Below, in pieces: positions 20,905 to 23,025 of a stretch of DNA of 23,025 bases. Where the stretch lies: the NCBI GenBank assembly GCA_020722305.1, contig DYLB01000010.1, positions 1-23,025 of the forward strand, read 5' to 3'. Origin of the DNA: Anaerolinea thermophila (lineage in GTDB: Bacteria; Chloroflexota; Anaerolineae; Anaerolineales; Villigracilaceae). The position numbers and the translations under genes were made by a program. Position 1 is the stretch's first letter. Each line of letters starts with the position of its first letter. The notes below the pieces were generated by a model. The model saw nothing but the letters and a program-made list of their open reading frames with translations. It was not told the origin of the DNA and did not search any database.

Positions 20905-21677
20905 TGCACTATCGGATGCCACATCCCGACCATGGCCAGCGCGCCGAAGATGAGCAGCACCAGCGCCGCGCCCAGGATGGCCTCGCGGATGCCGCGCTCG
21001 TCGCGGATTTGCAGGTAGGGATACATCCCTTCCACCCGCCAGCGTGGGCCGCCGACCCACATGAACAGCAGCCCGCCGAGCAGCCCGCCGATGTGGCCCC
21101 AGTTGTCAATGCCGGGCTGCAGGCCGATCAGCAGGTTGACGATTGCCAGGCCAATCACGTTATTAAGCCCGCTCCGGCCGCGTGGCCCGAGCAGGGAGCG
21201 GTTCTGGTACAGGAATACCCCTTCCGCTGCCAGCAGCCCAAAAATAGCGGTGGATGCTCCCACCGAAACGTTTGGGGTGAGCAAAAACGAGACGACATTG
21301 CCCGCGAAACCGGCCAGCAAATAAAGGATCAGGAAGCGAATGTGGCCCATGCGCTGCTCAAGACTGGAGCCAATAGCCACCAAAGCGTACATGTTGAAGC
21401 CGATGTGCAGGATGCTGCCGTGCAGCAAGACCGGCGTGATCAAGCGCCACAACTGACCGGCGCGGATATACTCGTTGATCTTGCCCCCGTAAACAACCGG
21501 CAGGTCATAGCCGATCATCAATTGGGTGCCAGCCTGGAACAGGTACACGATCACCGTCAGCCCCAGGATGACGTAGGTCACCAGGGCAGCTGAGGACGGC
21601 GGGCGCAGGATCACGGATGGGGGCCGCGGCGGCGCGTCGTAAGGGCCGGCAGGATAAGGGTCCGGGTTGAGGCTCAC
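20901..21677 (-). CDS. Rhomboid family intramembrane serine protease
   Basis: A 258-residue six- or seven-helix membrane protein of the rhomboid family, which cleaves transmembrane helices of substrate proteins inside the bilayer. A short Pro-rich cytoplasmic start is followed by a first helix (30-50), the LWRLITPVLLHGSILHIGFNMYAL region with the conserved His91 and Asn95, the nucleophile motif GASTAIFG with Ser142, and the catalytic His195 in NWGHIGGLLGG. Thr replaces the usual Gly after the serine, as in related GAST rhomboids. The start is GTG 21677, overlapping the gmk stop (GTGA), and its stop overlaps a GTG of the truncated methylase in the same way, so the three are translationally coupled. 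Substrates are unknown. Confidence 0.93.
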   Translation of the reverse strand: MSLNPDPYPAGPYDAPPRPPSVILRPPSSAALVTYVILGLTVIVYLFQAGTQLMIGYDLPVVYGGKINEYIRAGQLWRLITPVLLHGSILHIGFNMYALVAIGSSLEQRMGHIRFLILYLLAGFAGNVVSFLLTPNVSVGASTAIFGLLAAEGVFLYQNRSLLGPRGRSGLNNVIGLAIVNLLIGLQPGIDNWGHIGGLLGGLLFMWVGGPRWRVEGMYPYLQIRDERGIREAILGAALVLLIFGALAMVGMWHPIVQ

Positions 21678-22297
21678 AGGTTTACCTTTCGGGGTTTGGT
21701 GCGGTGGTGTTCGGCGGTGATGATGGCGCGGAGGATATCCACCGTCTCATCCAGCCTGAAATCGCTGTTGACCACCACGTAGTCGAAATCGGTGATGCGC
21801 TTGAGTTCCTGGCGGGCGGTGGCGATCCGCAGCGACAGGCCTTCAGGCGTCTCGCTCTTGCGCGCCTTGAGCCGGTTGACCATCTCCTGTTCGCTCTCGG
21901 TGGTCAGGAAGATCATCACGGCCTCGGGGGCCAGCTTGCGGATGGTGGCCGCGCCTTGCACGTCAATCCGCATGACCACGTCCTTGCCGCTCGTCAGGGC
22001 CTCGCGCACCTGCTGCTTGGGGATGCCCTTGTAATCGTTGTAGACGATGGCATATTCGAGCAATTCATCGTTTTCGATCATGCGGGCAAACTCGTCGCTC
22101 GAAAGGAAGAAATAATCCACGCCGTGGATCTCGCCTTCGCGGCGGGCGCGGGTGGTGGCCGTGACCACAAAATGGAACGGCAGGCCGCGTTCCTGCATGC
22201 GTTGCATGACCGTGTCTTTGCCCACGCCAGACGGCCCGGACAGCACAATGAGCAGGGGTTGGGGATGATAGATGTCGAAATCGGGGTCGGAAGTCAT
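21674..22297 (-). CDS. gmk: Guanylate kinase
   Basis: A 207-residue guanylate kinase, which phosphorylates GMP to GDP with ATP in the cytoplasm. The P-loop is LSGPSGVGKDT (residues 19-29), followed by the GMP-binding TTTRARREGEIHGVDYFF (a typical RxxRxGExxGxDY run), the EYAIVYNDYKGIP segment, the MRIDVQGA strand and the adenine-side RLKARKSETPE lid. The ATG at 22297 is taken as start, with TTTAAT 6 nt upstream and no Shine-Dalgarno, suggesting a leaderless mRNA; an upstream in-frame TTG would add only a few residues. It heads a coupled series gmk - rhomboid - methylase fragment. Confidence 0.96.
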   Translation of the reverse strand: MTSDPDFDIYHPQPLLIVLSGPSGVGKDTVMQRMQERGLPFHFVVTATTRARREGEIHGVDYFFLSSDEFARMIENDELLEYAIVYNDYKGIPKQQVREALTSGKDVVMRIDVQGAATIRKLAPEAVMIFLTTESEQEMVNRLKARKSETPEGLSLRIATARQELKRITDFDYVVVNSDFRLDETVDILRAIITAEHHRTKPRKVNL

Positions 22298-22303
22298 GCG
22301 GGT

Positions 22304-22309
22304 ATTAAA
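22304..22309 (-). promoter_or_regulatory. -10-like box of gmk, predicted leaderless
   Basis: TTTAAT on the minus strand ends 6 nt before the gmk ATG. The upstream TTTCAA, 17 bp away, is only a weak -35. Confidence 0.4.
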
Positions 22310-22332
22310 CCACAGCAATTCTCAATTTGAAA

Positions 22333-22410
22333 GTGTCACCGCGAGGGACGAAGCAGTCTAATTGTTGAAACCAGGGGATTGCTTCGGGAAAACCGCCCTC
22401 GCAATGCCAC
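22333..22410. repeat. Imperfect inverted repeat between gmk and fmdB-like gene
   Basis: Left arm 22333-22359 (containing CGCGAGGGACGAAGCAGTCT) and right arm 22374-22410 (containing GGATTGCTTCGGG and CGCCCTCGCAATG) are imperfect inverted copies. They resemble the dispersed palindromic family with arms like GCGAGG...GAAGCAATCT seen in many bacterial genomes (recollection). It fills most of the divergent spacer. Confidence 0.7.
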
Positions 22411-22419
22411 ATATTCAGT

Positions 22420-22425
22420 TAAAAT
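22420..22425 (+). promoter_or_regulatory. -10-like box of fmdB-like gene, predicted leaderless
   Basis: TAAAAT lies 6 nt before the ATG at 22432 with no clear -35 and no standard Shine-Dalgarno position (AGGA at 22427-22430 is too close). Confidence 0.4.
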
Positions 22426-22431
22426 TAGGAC

Positions 22432-22821
22432 ATGCCAAACTACGACTATATCTGCCTCGACTGCCGCAAACGCTTCGACGTATTCCTGACCTACAGCGAA
22501 TACGGCGCGCGACCCGTCACCTGCTCCCATTGTGGAAGCGAAAACGTCCGCCGACGCGTGCCCCGGGTGCGCCTCCTCAAATCGGATGAGAGCCGCCTCG
22601 CCAACCTCGACGACCCCTCGGCCCTCGAAGGGCTGGAGGACGATCCCAAAGCCCTGGGCCGGATGATGCGCGAAATGGGGAAAGAAATGGGCGAAGAACT
22701 GCCCCCCGAGTTCGACGAAGTGGTGGACCGCCTGGAGAAGGGCCAAAGCCCCGAAGAGATCGAATCCGCCCTGCCGGACCTGGGCGGCGACGACCTCGGT
22801 GGCGGCATGGATGATTTCTAA
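22432..22821 (+). CDS. FmdB family zinc ribbon protein
   Basis: A 129-residue protein with an N-terminal zinc ribbon of the FmdB/putative regulatory protein family: MPNYDYICLDCRKRFDVFLTY with CLDC (residues 8-11), then CSHCGSENVRRR, giving four Cys ligands. The rest is acidic and probably flexible (EEMGEELPPEFDEVVDRLEK) and ends in a Gly/Asp-rich tail. The family is named after a formamidase regulator but its function is generally unknown; DNA or nucleic-acid binding is guessed from the ribbon. It is transcribed divergently from gmk, which gives no clear functional hint. The ATG at 22432 opens the conserved ribbon. Confidence 0.92.
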   Translation: MPNYDYICLDCRKRFDVFLTYSEYGARPVTCSHCGSENVRRRVPRVRLLKSDESRLANLDDPSALEGLEDDPKALGRMMREMGKEMGEELPPEFDEVVDRLEKGQSPEEIESALPDLGGDDLGGGMDDF

Positions 22822-22864
22822 AAATTGTTGTAGGGCAGGTTTCAAACCCGCCCTACAATAATTT
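22822..22864. repeat. Palindromic element downstream of fmdB-like gene
   Basis: TTGTAGGGCAGGTTT (22828-22842) and AAACCCGCCCTACAA (22844-22858) form a stem with a single mismatch, and flanking A/T bases extend it. It looks like a mobile palindrome (MITE/REP-like) and may double as a transcription terminator, although its T tract is short. Confidence 0.75.
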
Positions 22865-23025
22865 CGGCTGTCTTGAAAATACCTCTTTGACAGGCTCGTA
22901 GCACCAAGCGAAAAACGATCTCTATGTCAGCCGGATGCTGGCGGTTATAGCACATTTTCATGCTTTGCGGTGTCCAGCGGACATGATGTCTCTTTGGGAT
23001 TCTCCGTGATTCGTACACGGATTGC
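22865..23025. other. Terminal 161 bases without a recognisable gene
   Basis: No convincing coding frame or RNA gene is seen. Small inverted words occur (CTGTC...GACAG at 22868-22893; GTCC AGC GGAC near 22972). The segment may belong to the leader of a gene beyond the window edge. Confidence 0.4.

Overview
The window looks like a chromosomal segment of a bacterium of the phylum Chloroflexota, probably class Anaerolineae. The evidence is the GC-rich coding sequence (by eye, not computed), Pro/Thr-rich linkers behind membrane or lipoprotein anchors, a transmembrane Ser/Thr kinase with a TolB-like propeller, a GASTAIFG-type rhomboid and an FmdB zinc ribbon. This placement is inferred from protein style, not from a marker gene.

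Left part (1-6970): a de novo pyrimidine cluster on the + strand, in the order pyrC (3' end only), pyrB, pyrF, pyrE, pyrD. Together these supply five of the steps to UMP. The cluster is interrupted by an AT-richer PIN-domain toxin-antitoxin pair with its own promoter and terminator (539-1277), by an HSL-type alpha/beta hydrolase (1319-2212), and by a nucleotidyltransferase module with a frameshift (4996-5592) flanked by a direct duplication of the pyrE tail. The spacers before pyrB, pyrF, pyrE and pyrD each consist of strictly 7-bp-periodic DNA. Three of the four switch to the opposite orientation midway and can fold back on themselves. A GC-rich repeat has also been inserted in frame inside pyrF.

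Middle (6971-14428): a receptor-type Ser/Thr kinase on the minus strand abuts pyrD tail to tail. Divergent from it lie tRNA-Arg(CCT), a probable small RNA of about 87 nt with its own promoter and terminator, and a class V (SufS-like) PLP enzyme. Next come a universal stress protein, a MobA-like molybdenum cofactor guanylyltransferase, and an AmrS-type radical SAM enzyme. The radical SAM gene contains a 445-residue intein with a LAGLIDADG endonuclease. It is inserted exactly before the third cysteine of the CxxxCxxC iron-sulfur motif, so the splice-junction cysteines are also cluster ligands.

Right part (14429-23025): a 1937-residue alpha-2-macroglobulin-like lipoprotein without the thioester motif. 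Beyond it, on the minus strand, is a translationally coupled series gmk - rhomboid protease - DNA adenine methylase, the last truncated at its junction with the macroglobulin gene. A divergent FmdB-family zinc ribbon gene and two palindromic repeat elements finish the window. Several genes (kinase, mobA, gmk, fmdB) have a -10-like hexamer 6-7 nt before the ATG and no Shine-Dalgarno sequence, which suggests leaderless mRNAs beside ordinary SD-led genes.
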